This document shows, piece by piece, positions 1 through 6,739 of a stretch of DNA of 64,000 nucleotides. Below the pieces are notes generated by a model. That model was not told the DNA's origin. It saw nothing but the letters and a program-made list of their open reading frames with translations, and made no database searches. Position 1 is the stretch's first letter. Every line of letters begins with the position of its first letter. The stretch comes from Clostridiales bacterium. GTDB taxonomy: Bacteria > Bacillota > Clostridia > Christensenellales > Aristaeellaceae. Location: assembly GCA_017569285.1 (NCBI GenBank), contig CP069419.1:3038001-3102000 (forward strand). The letters are read 5' to 3'. The translations under genes and the position numbers were made by a program.

Positions 1-1
1 G

Positions 2-1537
2 ATGATCCGGTTTACGGTCCGGCACGAGTACCTTCCGTATTTCTTTGAACTGTACCGCCTCGGCTTCCTGCCATACCCGATCCAGGAGATTGCTCCCGGA
101 TGCAAGGTGTTTGACGACGGGGAGGGTGCCTATATCGGAAATGCCAATCCCGGCGTGGACCGGGAGATCTTCTCGAAGGAACTGCTGCAGGCGACGGTGA
201 TGGATCCCCGGTTCGGATACCTCTCTTACCCGACTGTGGGCTGCGGGCCGTACGTCCTGACCGGCTGGGACGGGAAGGAAGCGACCTTCCGGATCAACCC
301 GTACTTCAAAGGGGATGAGGAAGGCAATGTGCCGACCATTCCCAACCTGCGCTTTACCCTGGCGGAGAACGACAACATGGTGGAAAAACTGGCCGCCGAC
401 GAGCTGCAGCTGCTGAACAAGGTAACGCGGAAGGATACCATCGACAAAGGCATTGAGCTTTCCGGAACCGATGGCTACTCCGTGAGCAACTATCCCCGGA
501 TCGGCCTGACGTTCTTCACCTTCACCCCGGACCGGCCGGCACTGCAGGAGAAGAACGTCCGCAAAGCCATTGCGTACTGCCTGGACAAGGAGCCGATGGT
601 TTACGACTATACGAGCGATGAGTACGGACTCCCGATGGACGGATTGATGGGCATCGGACAGTGGATGTACGAACTGGTCGGCTCATCGGAAACCCGCTAT
701 GAAACCATTGCCGGCGGACCGCTGCAGAATCCGACCGCGGCAGAGAAGAAGGCGTTCGAGGACACAGTCGAAGAATGGAAGAAGCTCAGCTTTGACGGAC
801 TGACCAAGTATTCCCTGGACGTGGAAAAGGCAGTTCAGCTGCTGGAGGAAAACGGCTGGAACCTGAATGAGAACGGCGAGCCGTATGAGGCGGGACGCGA
901 CGCTTTCCGGTGCAAGGAGATTGACGGGGAACTCACGGCGCTGGACCTGACCTGCGCCTACCCGGAGACCAACCAGACCGGTACGATCTCGATGGACCGG
1001 TACCTGATTCCGCACCTGCAGGAGGCCGGGATCCGGCTGACACTGGTGCCCATGACGATGAAAGACCTGCTGAAGGCATACAACGACCGGGATGCGGATA
1101 TCGACATCTTCTACCTGGGCGATGACTTCAACATTGAATTTGACCCGCAGCTGTTCTTCCTGCCGGGGGATCCGGAAGCACCGGAAGAAGACTCCCTGGC
1201 CTGGGTGCATGCGCAGATGTACGAGTACTGCCGACTGATGTGCGAAACCGAACCGCACGACATCCTCGGCTACATGCAGAAGTGGATCACCATGCAGGAA
1301 AAGCTGACGGAATACCTGCCGCTGATTCCCTTGTACTCGAACGTTTACTTTGACTTCTACACGAGCGAACTGCAGAACTACAGGATCCTGGATTTCATCA
1401 CCTGGGGCGACGCCATCGTGGCGGCAACCTATGGCCCGGCACCGGAGAATCCGGGAACTGAAGCGGCGGGACAGCCGGCAGCGGAAGCAACGCCGGAAGC
1501 GGATGCGGCTTCGGCCACACCCATTCCCGGTATCTGA
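2..1537 (+). CDS. ABC transporter solute-binding protein, family 5 (5' partial)
   Basis: This is the C-terminal part of an oligopeptide/dipeptide-type extracellular solute-binding protein (SBP family 5, OppA/DppA-like), which would deliver peptides or similar ligands to an ABC importer outside the membrane. The frame is open to the window edge, and no signal peptide or lipobox is present, so the first visible Met is internal and the true start lies upstream. About 511 residues are seen. Typical family features are GCGPYVLTGWD, followed by the FRINPYF stretch, and NVRKAIAYCLDKE in the hinge and second lobe. The last about 25 residues are a low-complexity Ala/Pro/Glu tail. The permease and ATPase genes are not downstream and may lie upstream. 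Ligand unknown. Confidence 0.85.
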   Translation: MIRFTVRHEYLPYFFELYRLGFLPYPIQEIAPGCKVFDDGEGAYIGNANPGVDREIFSKELLQATVMDPRFGYLSYPTVGCGPYVLTGWDGKEATFRINPYFKGDEEGNVPTIPNLRFTLAENDNMVEKLAADELQLLNKVTRKDTIDKGIELSGTDGYSVSNYPRIGLTFFTFTPDRPALQEKNVRKAIAYCLDKEPMVYDYTSDEYGLPMDGLMGIGQWMYELVGSSETRYETIAGGPLQNPTAAEKKAFEDTVEEWKKLSFDGLTKYSLDVEKAVQLLEENGWNLNENGEPYEAGRDAFRCKEIDGELTALDLTCAYPETNQTGTISMDRYLIPHLQEAGIRLTLVPMTMKDLLKAYNDRDADIDIFYLGDDFNIEFDPQLFFLPGDPEAPEEDSLAWVHAQMYEYCRLMCETEPHDILGYMQKWITMQEKLTEYLPLIPLYSNVYFDFYTSELQNYRILDFITWGDAIVAATYGPAPENPGTEAAGQPAAEATPEADAASATPIPGI

Positions 1538-1574
1538 TGAACCCCAAACATTACTGACAGAGGAGAGTGACGAC

Positions 1575-1964
1575 ATGGCAAAAAACATGCTGAAAAGCTA
1601 TGGCCGGTTTGAACTCCTGGAACTGATATACAACATGCGCAAGGAAAACCTCGAGTTGCGGGAACGCTGCGAGAAAGCGGAAAAGCAGGCGGAGGAGACG
1701 AAGATCGCGGCGGAAAAGCAGCTGGAAACCGCCCGGAAGGATTTTGAAAGCCGGATTGAGGAACTCCGGATGCAGGGCGCGGCCAAAGACCTGCAGATCC
1801 GCATGAAGAAGATTGAAGAGCAGCTGCGCCTGATGCAGAAGCTGACATCCATCGACGTGAATCCCGATGACCTCCCGAGCCAGGAGGAAGTGGACCAGCT
1901 GGCGAAGGACATCCGGGAAAACGGGAACCGGGAAGAAAAGGAAAAAGAAGCCGGGGCGGAATAA
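1575..1964 (+). CDS. small coiled-coil protein of unknown function
   Basis: A 129-residue protein starting MAKNMLKSYGRFELLELI. The ATG at 1575 follows a GAGGAGAG Shine-Dalgarno; in-frame upstream codons overlap the preceding gene and are not used. Roughly residues 20-95 are a continuous charged heptad-like coiled coil rich in Glu, Lys, Arg and Gln, and the tail is strongly acidic/basic. There is no signal peptide or membrane segment, so it is presumably cytoplasmic. It lies 37 bp after the solute-binding protein and 68 bp before the signal peptidase, in the same direction, so co-transcription is likely. The family is not recognised. A structural or scaffold role is only a guess. Confidence 0.75.
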   Translation: MAKNMLKSYGRFELLELIYNMRKENLELRERCEKAEKQAEETKIAAEKQLETARKDFESRIEELRMQGAAKDLQIRMKKIEEQLRLMQKLTSIDVNPDDLPSQEEVDQLAKDIRENGNREEKEKEAGAE

Positions 1965-2032
1965 TCCCCGGGACGGGACGCCGGCCCGGTAAAACCGGCT
2001 GAAATACAGCACACAAAGGACACGAGCGGAGT

Positions 2033-2626
2033 ATGGCGAGGAAACCGAAGGGAGACTATCTTCCGGGGCTGAAGGAAATCGAAACCGAGATGAGCCAGAC
2101 CCGGAGCAAGGGAAAATACCGGCAGGCCCTGAAGGGTACCGCCGGAACGGTCGTCGTGGTCGCGGCGATCGCGGTATTGATCGCTACCCTGGTTCTCCCG
2201 GTGATCCGGATTACCGGCACCAGCATGCAGCCGGGCTTCCAGCCGGGGGATATCGTGCTGGTGTACAAGACGAACAAACTGGAAAAGGGCGATATCTGCG
2301 CGTTCTATTTCAACAACAAGCTGATCCTGAAACGGATTATCGGAGAGGGCGGGGATACCATTGAGATTGACGAGGAAGGTCACGTAACGGTAAACGGAGT
2401 AACCCTGGTGGAGGATGACTACATCTCGGAGTATGCGCTTGGGCAGTGCGATATCGAGTTTCCCTACACTGTACCCCAGGGCGAATTCTTCGTGATGGGG
2501 GACAACCGGGACAACTGCGAGGACAGTCGGGCGACCAACTACGGGTGTATCAAGGAGGAGGAGATGATTGGCAAGATCTTTGTACGGGTCTGGCCGCTGA
2601 ACAGCCTGGAGTATTACGGATTCTGA
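2033..2626 (+). CDS. lepB: type I signal peptidase
   Basis: A 197-residue membrane serine protease that removes signal peptides from exported proteins. The N-terminal about 37 residues are cytoplasmic and are followed by one membrane segment (about 38-58). The catalytic Ser64 lies in the GTSMQPGFQPGD box, the general-base Lys100 in LILKRIIGEGGD, and the GDNRDN box is at 156-161, so the Ser/Lys dyad and conserved boxes are intact. The length is typical of the single-membrane-span Gram-positive enzymes. It sits 246 bp upstream of a wall-anchored pilin gene. Dedicated signal peptidases often accompany pilus loci, but the pilin has its own strong promoter, so a specific link is inference. The start ATG is the first with good family alignment; GGACACGAGCGGAGT precedes it. 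Confidence 0.93.
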   Translation: MARKPKGDYLPGLKEIETEMSQTRSKGKYRQALKGTAGTVVVVAAIAVLIATLVLPVIRITGTSMQPGFQPGDIVLVYKTNKLEKGDICAFYFNNKLILKRIIGEGGDTIEIDEEGHVTVNGVTLVEDDYISEYALGQCDIEFPYTVPQGEFFVMGDNRDNCEDSRATNYGCIKEEEMIGKIFVRVWPLNSLEYYGF

Positions 2627-2669
2627 CGGAGAATTTAAACCGGATGCCCTTTTAAAGGCCGTGAAAGTA

Positions 2670-2698
2670 TTGACAATCAACGGTTGGAGCGATAAAAT
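2670..2698 (+). promoter_or_regulatory. sigma-A promoter of the pilin gene
   Basis: TTGACA (2670-2675), a 17-bp spacer and TAAAAT (2693-2698) form a near-consensus promoter, the strongest in the window. It implies a 5' leader of about 165 nt before the pilin ATG. The leader is A-rich and ends in AGAAGAGAGG as ribosome-binding site. Confidence 0.8.
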
Positions 2699-2872
2699 GA
2701 TATAAATAAAGAAGCAATAATACTATTGCACCGGTTTCCGGAAGAAAATATTGAAAGATAATGTCATCAAAAGACACAACAACATGTGTTTCCGGTTTCG
2801 GGAAAAAGCAACAGCACAGAATTTCCTGAAACAGTCAAGAGAGAATATTAATCAGAAGAGAGGTAGCGAATC

Positions 2873-4249
2873 ATGAAGAAGCTGATTTCCCTGGTATTGA
2901 CCTTGGTGATGATCCTGATGGTCGGCAGTGCGTTTGCGGGTACGATTACAGTCCAGAATGTTCTTGATGATGAGACCTACACCGCGTACAAAATCCTGAA
3001 CTACACGGAAAGCGTCACAGGAGAAGACAAAGCGGTCAGTTATTTCCTGTCTGCTGAGGAGTATACCGCCATCGGTTCTGTACTTGTAAGTGCCGGTTTT
3101 ACATTTACTCCCAGTTCTGATGGCACACAATATACCCTTAATAATGCTGATGCACTAAATGAAAGCGGCGTAGCTGAAGTGGCAGCATACCTGGCAGAGC
3201 ATGTTTCCGAGCTCGGCAATGCTCTGGGAAAAGCAACGGCAACAGGAGCGAATGGTGAAGCGGTATTTACCAACCTTCCTGCTGGATACTATTTTGTGAC
3301 TTCTTCCGCCGGTTCTCTGTGTGCACTTCACAGCGACCAAGATATTGCTAAAGTTGTTGAAAAGAATACGGTTCCAACAGTAGACAAGAAAGAGAAAACA
3401 ACTGGTGAAGACTATGCTGATGGCCCGGTTGATGCAAACGTTGGTGATACAGTCCATTATCAGATTGTCGTAACTGATGGAACTGGCACAAACGCTTCGA
3501 TTACCCTGAAAGATACAATGACGGATGGCTTGGATTACACTGCCGGTACGATCAAGATTAACGGTACAGAAGTGGCAGATGATGCAGATACCGAGAACTG
3601 GAAAGTCACTGTTTCAGGCAGAACGATTACTATCGTATTCTCTGCTGTTTATGTGGCTACAGTAGATGAGGAAGAAACAATTACAGTAACCTATGATGCG
3701 ATTATTAATGCGAATGCAGTTGTTGACAGTGCTACTGATAATGTGAATAAAGTCGAACTTGATTATTCAGAACAGCATTCAGAAGATCAGGTTTATGTAG
3801 AGACCTATGATTTCGTTGTTAAGAAAACAGATGGAACGAACTTCCTGGATGGCGCTGAATTCAAACTGTATGATGCTTTGACTGATGGTAATCAGATCCT
3901 AATTGCTGCGGACGGAGAAGGCAAGTATGTCAAAGATCCCACTGCCGATGAGGACGTGACGATTGACATTAACAGTGCCACAGGCTGCAATGTCCGCGGT
4001 CTTGCCCCTGGAGAGTATTACCTGGAAGAAGTTGTTGTTCCCGACGGTTACAACAAGCTTCCGTCCAGAACAGAAGTTAAAATCACAAAGGGACAGACGG
4101 AATCGGTAAAAATTACCGTTGAGAACAAGGCTGGTACTGAGCTTCCTTCCACAGGTGGCATCGGTACGTCGATCTTCTACGTCATCGGCGGTATCCTGCT
4201 GGTTGGCGCAGCGATCGTATTGGTGGCCCGCCGCAAGGCAAACGACTGA
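2873..4249 (+). CDS. LPSTG-anchored isopeptide-forming pilin/backbone protein
   Basis: A 458-residue surface protein with the layout of a sortase-assembled pilin subunit. An N-terminal signal peptide runs MKKLISLVLTLVMILM to about residue 22 (SAFA). Next come an N-terminal pilin domain, a fimbrial D2-type isopeptide domain (about residues 165-305, with DTVHYQIVVTDG), a SpaA/Cna-B-type domain (about 312-420, starting FVVKKTDG and containing GAEFKLYD), the sorting signal LPSTG (bases 4142-4156), a membrane anchor and a KAND tail after ARR. Pilin sortases cut between Thr and Gly. The gene is clearly richer in A+T and in A/T-ending codons than the housekeeping genes around it, which fits a variable surface locus. 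No sortase gene is in the window. A strong terminator follows directly. Confidence 0.9.
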   Translation: MKKLISLVLTLVMILMVGSAFAGTITVQNVLDDETYTAYKILNYTESVTGEDKAVSYFLSAEEYTAIGSVLVSAGFTFTPSSDGTQYTLNNADALNESGVAEVAAYLAEHVSELGNALGKATATGANGEAVFTNLPAGYYFVTSSAGSLCALHSDQDIAKVVEKNTVPTVDKKEKTTGEDYADGPVDANVGDTVHYQIVVTDGTGTNASITLKDTMTDGLDYTAGTIKINGTEVADDADTENWKVTVSGRTITIVFSAVYVATVDEEETITVTYDAIINANAVVDSATDNVNKVELDYSEQHSEDQVYVETYDFVVKKTDGTNFLDGAEFKLYDALTDGNQILIAADGEGKYVKDPTADEDVTIDINSATGCNVRGLAPGEYYLEEVVVPDGYNKLPSRTEVKITKGQTESVKITVENKAGTELPSTGGIGTSIFYVIGGILLVGAAIVLVARRKAND

Positions 4250-4277
4250 TTCCTGATCGGTTGAACAACTGACACGT

Positions 4278-4310
4278 CCCGGTCTCCCGGATGGGAGACC
4301 GGGATTTATT
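4278..4310 (+). terminator. rho-independent terminator after the pilin gene
   Basis: A perfect 11-bp stem CCCGGTCTCCC / GGGAGACCGGG with a GGAT loop, followed by ATTTATT. A closely similar terminator follows the pilin remnant at 5259-5287. Confidence 0.9.
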
Positions 4311-4378
4311 GTATTCATAAAACCCCACGCTAGGCGTGGGGTTCGGGAGAGCTTATAGCTATGCGAATGAAAGAGAAA

Positions 4379-4432
4379 CTCCTTTTGCTATAATGCCAAT
4401 GCGGTCTGCCAACTGCAAAGGAGCAAAAGGAG
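4379..4432 (+). promoter_or_regulatory. hairpin sequestering the tnpA ribosome-binding site
   Basis: CTCCTTTTGC (4379-4388) is perfectly complementary to GCAAAAGGAG (4423-4432), which contains the tnpA Shine-Dalgarno. A TATAAT at 4389-4394 lies just after the left arm, without a clear -35 box; a transcript starting there would lack the left arm. Repression of IS200 tnpA translation by a 5' leader structure is established for the family; its application here is inference. Confidence 0.6.
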
Positions 4433-4440
4433 GTCATTAG

Positions 4441-4908
4441 ATGGCTAACGACTTACAGAGTTTAGCACACACGAGATGGAACTGCAAATATCACATAGTG
4501 TTTGCGCCGAAGTATCGAAGGATAGTGTTTTACGGGGAAAAGAAAACGGAGATCGGAAAGATCATCCGACAGTTATGTGAATGGAAAGGTGTAGAAATCC
4601 ATGAAGCAGAGGTATGCCCGGATCATATCCACATGTTGGTGAGCATACCACCCAAGGTAGCGGTATCAAGTTTCATGGGTTACCTGAAAGGAAAAAGCAG
4701 TGTGCTAATCTACGAAAAGTTTGGGGAACTAAAGTACAAGTACAGGAACCGTGAATTTTGGTGCCGGGGGTATTACGTAGATACGGTAGGAAAGAATACT
4801 AAGGCAATCGCAGAGTATATCCGGCATCAGTTGGAAGAGGACAAGATGGGAGAACAGTTAACAATGCTGGGAAAGGCCAACGATAACCCGTTTACGGGTG
4901 GCCAGTAA
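4441..4908 (+). CDS. tnpA: IS200-type Y1 HUH transposase
   Basis: A 155-residue single-strand DNA transposase that cuts and joins the element ends through a 5'-phosphotyrosine. The HUH metal-binding motif is His62-Ile-His64 in CPDHIHMLVS, and the catalytic Tyr126 is in AIAEYIRHQ. Length and order match IS200-family TnpA, and no frameshift or stop is seen, so it is probably functional. The start ATG follows AAAAGGAGG at a 7-base distance. Translation from outside transcripts may be blocked by the leader hairpin at 4379-4432. It is a stand-alone transposase without the accessory TnpB. Confidence 0.95.
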   Translation: MANDLQSLAHTRWNCKYHIVFAPKYRRIVFYGEKKTEIGKIIRQLCEWKGVEIHEAEVCPDHIHMLVSIPPKVAVSSFMGYLKGKSSVLIYEKFGELKYKYRNREFWCRGYYVDTVGKNTKAIAEYIRHQLEEDKMGEQLTMLGKANDNPFTGGQ

Positions 4909-5024
4909 CAGTCTACGCGGTTGGCAGACCGTAATTGCGCCTGCGAGGGCGCGGGCTAGTATTCTAGGCCTATGGCCGCATAAGAAAAGCCACCGGCTAT
5001 GCCGGTGGATCTTTACTTCTCCAG

Positions 5025-5142
5025 CACCGGTGGTCATCGACAGCCGCATCCTCAATGGTCGCAACTCCACACTGTGGAGCTTGCTCCCTTTCGGATGAGA
5101 AACCAGCCGATGAGATTTCCGCCACCGGCGGTCATCGGCCGG
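5025..5142 (+). repeat. imperfect direct repeat around a small hairpin, 3' of the IS200 element
   Basis: CACCGGTGGTCATCG (5025-5039) recurs as CACCGGCGGTCATCG (5123-5137), 98 bp apart. Between them lies a hairpin with stem CTCCACA / TGTGGAG (about 5065-5079). Both copies resemble the codons for a Thr-Gly-Gly sorting-signal core. The stretch probably derives from rearranged pilin 3' sequence or a small inserted repeat. Confidence 0.4.
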
Positions 5143-5229
5143 TTTCCCACGATCTTCTACATCGTCGGCGGCATCCTGCTGGTTGGTGCTGCAATCGTCC
5201 TGGTTGCCCGCCGCAAGGCCAACAACTGA
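5121..5229 (+). pseudogene. 3' remnant of a second LPXTG pilin gene
   Basis: Codons 5149-5229 read TIFYIVGGILLVGAAI followed by VLVARRKANN and a stop. This is almost identical to the membrane anchor and tail of the intact pilin ending at 4249. Just upstream an ATGG-type sorting core (SATGG, about 5119-5133) is visible but lies in another frame, so the anchor and the sorting motif are separated by a frameshift. No start codon, signal peptide or pilin domain remains. The paralogue's terminator (5259-5287) is kept. The body was therefore lost, most simply by deletion associated with the adjacent IS200-type element or by recombination between pilin copies. Confidence 0.8.
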
Positions 5230-5258
5230 TCTACCAACCAGTTAACCTAACGACTTTT

Positions 5259-5287
5259 CCCGGTCTCTTCGGAGACCGGGATTTCTC
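5259..5287 (+). terminator. rho-independent terminator of the lost pilin copy
   Basis: Stem CCCGGTCTC / GAGACCGGG closed by a TTCG tetraloop, followed by ATTTCTCT. It matches the terminator of the intact pilin in its outer stem and tail, showing that the duplication included the terminator. Confidence 0.85.
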
Positions 5288-5341
5288 TGTTTTGGAGACC
5301 GGTTCAGAAATTGTTTTTCATATGAAATAGTGCAAAATGTA

Positions 5342-5370
5342 TTGCACCATTTGGATTTGTCTTGTATAAT
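5342..5370 (+). promoter_or_regulatory. sigma-A promoter of the 5476 membrane protein
   Basis: TTGCAC (5342-5347), 17-bp spacer, TATAAT (5365-5370). The leader is about 100 nt and ends in GAGGG before the ATG. Confidence 0.75.
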
Positions 5371-5475
5371 TGTATTATCGGAGAATATGTGCAACCGAGT
5401 AAAAAAGAGGAATTCCTATATCGGATTCTGATGATTACATAGGTTTGGCGATTTTTTTCAGAAGAGGGAAACGGC

Positions 5476-6069
5476 ATGGTTTTTATTGAAATATGTATTC
5501 TTGTCGGGGAGATTGTTGCCCTCATCCTGACGAGTATTGAGGCAGGATGGCGGCAGTTTTATTACTATACCCAGCTCAGCAATTATTTCCTGACAGTGGT
5601 GACAGCTATCCACCTGTTTACCGTGCTTCGGAAAAAGCCGGTGAGTGAACGGCTGAACCGATACCTGTACACCGCAACCTGTCTGACGACTGTGACCTTT
5701 TCTGTAGTAGCCTTTGTACTGATGCCGATGGAAGGACGCTTTTACAGCTACATGCTGGGAACCAACGCGCTGTTCCATCATACGATATGCCCGATCATGG
5801 GAGTCGCCCTGGTGACGATGCTCCGGCCGGTTCGGAAAAAGGATGCCGCACTGGCACTGGTCCCGACCCTGATCTATACACTGATCATGTTTATTGTGAA
5901 CCTGTGTATTCCCGACTTCGGGCCGTATCCATTCTTCAAGATCTACAACCAGCCGATCTATATGAGCTTCGTCTGGCTGTTCTGCCTGCTGACGCTCGTG
6001 TACGGTGCAGCACTGCTGATGTGGATGCTCAGCGGCAAGAGATACCGGCCAATGTATGAAGGGCAATAA
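5476..6069 (+). CDS. polytopic membrane protein (Pr6Pr-like)
   Basis: A 197-residue protein made almost entirely of hydrophobic segments, about six membrane helices. The early motif YYYTQLSNYF followed by a long helix, and the later ALFHHTICP, resemble the Pr6Pr/FAR-17a-like family of small integral membrane proteins, whose function is unknown. It is transcribed from its own promoter and was originally followed by a bidirectional terminator, now split by the IS3 element 35 bp past the stop. The family link is from general pattern only. No enzymatic residues can be pointed out. Confidence 0.7.
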   Translation: MVFIEICILVGEIVALILTSIEAGWRQFYYYTQLSNYFLTVVTAIHLFTVLRKKPVSERLNRYLYTATCLTTVTFSVVAFVLMPMEGRFYSYMLGTNALFHHTICPIMGVALVTMLRPVRKKDAALALVPTLIYTLIMFIVNLCIPDFGPYPFFKIYNQPIYMSFVWLFCLLTLVYGAALLMWMLSGKRYRPMYEGQ

Positions 6070-6086
6070 TAAAACTGAGTAACATC

Positions 6087-6103
6087 AAAAAGGAGCAGGG
6101 AAG
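6087..6103. terminator. left half of a bidirectional terminator split by an IS3 element
   Basis: AAAAAGGAGCAGGG plus AAG, the left copy of the target duplication. Joined to the right half (7583-7599) it gives A-tract, stem GGAGCAGGG / CCCTGCTCC, loop AAGTGAT and T-tract, serving the converging genes at 5476 and 8248. Confidence 0.85.
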
Positions 6104-6110
6104 TGATATG

Positions 6111-6149
6111 TACCCTCTTTACTGGACACCCAGTAAGGAGGGTATTTTT
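6111..6149 (+). promoter_or_regulatory. left-end hairpin of the IS3 element covering the orfA ribosome-binding site
   Basis: TACCCTC-TTTACTGG (6111-6125) pairs with CCAGTAA-GGAGGGTA (6130-6144) through a 4-base loop, about 15 pairs with one wobble, followed by TTTTT. The 3' arm contains GGAGGG, the orfA Shine-Dalgarno, 7 bases before the ATG at 6150. Transcripts entering from outside would fold and be terminated and/or untranslated. Confidence 0.75.
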
Positions 6150-6722
6150 ATGCGTTACAGTTATGAGTACAAGATGAAATGTATTGAGATGTACAGAGAA
6201 GGAAGGTGGCCTGAGACCCCTACAGGTATTAAAGAAGCGCGATACTTTCATAATATGATCCTGCGATGGTTTCATGTAGTAGAAGCAAATGGGCCAGATA
6301 TTCTCAAACCCCGGGAAACTAATAAGGATTGGACCCCAGAAGAGAGATATGAGCTGGTTGCAAAAGTCCTAGGTGGTTCATCAATCCAGTTTGTAGCTAA
6401 TGAGGCGGGTATAAATAGCGGATTACTTACTTGCTGGGTTCGCAAATATAAGAACGAGGGGTATAATGGCCTTATAAACAAGAGAAAAGGTCGACCACCA
6501 AAGGAGCCCCATATGAAGAAAATCAATTACAACAACCCTAGGAAACTTAATGAGTCCGAGTATGAAGAACTCGTAAGGCTAAGGGCTGAAAACGAGTATA
6601 TCAAAGCGGAAATCGAAGTCATAAAAAAAGAGATCGCCTTGAGAGAAGAAAAGGAAGCTGCGCGTCTCAAGGCGAAAAAGCAGCGATCATCAAAGAACTC
6701 AGAGAAGAAGGATACCAACTGA
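6150..6722 (+). CDS. IS3-family OrfA (DNA-binding component of the transposase)
   Basis: A 190-residue OrfA beginning MRYSYEYKMKCIEMYREG. It has two helix-turn-helix-type modules (about residues 1-60 and 65-125, the second with GINSGLLTCWVRKYKNEG) and a C-terminal leucine-zipper-like coiled coil (about 140-180). An upstream in-frame ATG at 6108 lies inside the terminal inverted repeat without a ribosome-binding site; 6150 has GGAGGG at the right distance and was chosen. OrfA alone recognises the element ends. Fusion to OrfB by -1 frameshifting makes the transposase. Possible slippage sites are A-AAA-AAA at 6623-6629 and GAAAAAG at 6674-6680. Confidence 0.9.
   Translation: MRYSYEYKMKCIEMYREGRWPETPTGIKEARYFHNMILRWFHVVEANGPDILKPRETNKDWTPEERYELVAKVLGGSSIQFVANEAGINSGLLTCWVRKYKNEGYNGLINKRKGRPPKEPHMKKINYNNPRKLNESEYEELVRLRAENEYIKAEIEVIKKEIALREEKEAARLKAKKQRSSKNSEKKDTN
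6623..6680 (+). other. candidate programmed -1 frameshift region between orfA and orfB
   Basis: In the orfA frame the run ATA AAA AAA G gives a canonical A-AAA-AAA heptamer at 6623-6629, and a second run GAAAAAG lies at 6674-6680. The -1 frame is open from before 6620 through the whole orfB. Slippage at the second site joins OrfA to an AAIIKELREEGYQLKYLLK stretch that looks like the usual OrfB start, so it seems the better fusion point. Confidence 0.55.
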
Positions 6723-6739
6723 AGTATCTTCTTAAAGCG

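Larger units (their letters stand above)
4321..5016 (+). mobile_element. IS200/IS605-type insertion sequence (tnpA only)
   Basis: The element carries only a Y1 HUH transposase gene flanked by subterminal hairpins, as in IS200/IS605. The left hairpin is AACCCCACGC / GCGTGGGGTT (4321-4343, loop TAG). The right hairpin is CCACCGGC / GCCGGTGG (4990-5008, loop TAT). Outer boundaries are approximate because this family makes no target duplication or terminal inverted repeats; cleavage sites lie a few bases beyond the hairpins. No tnpB or omega-RNA gene is present. It lies between an intact pilin gene and the decayed 3' end of a second one. Confidence 0.85.

Noticed and set aside
6108-6149. earlier ATG start for IS3 orfA
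   Set aside because: It is inside the terminal inverted repeat and the hairpin, without a ribosome-binding site; 6150 fits better.
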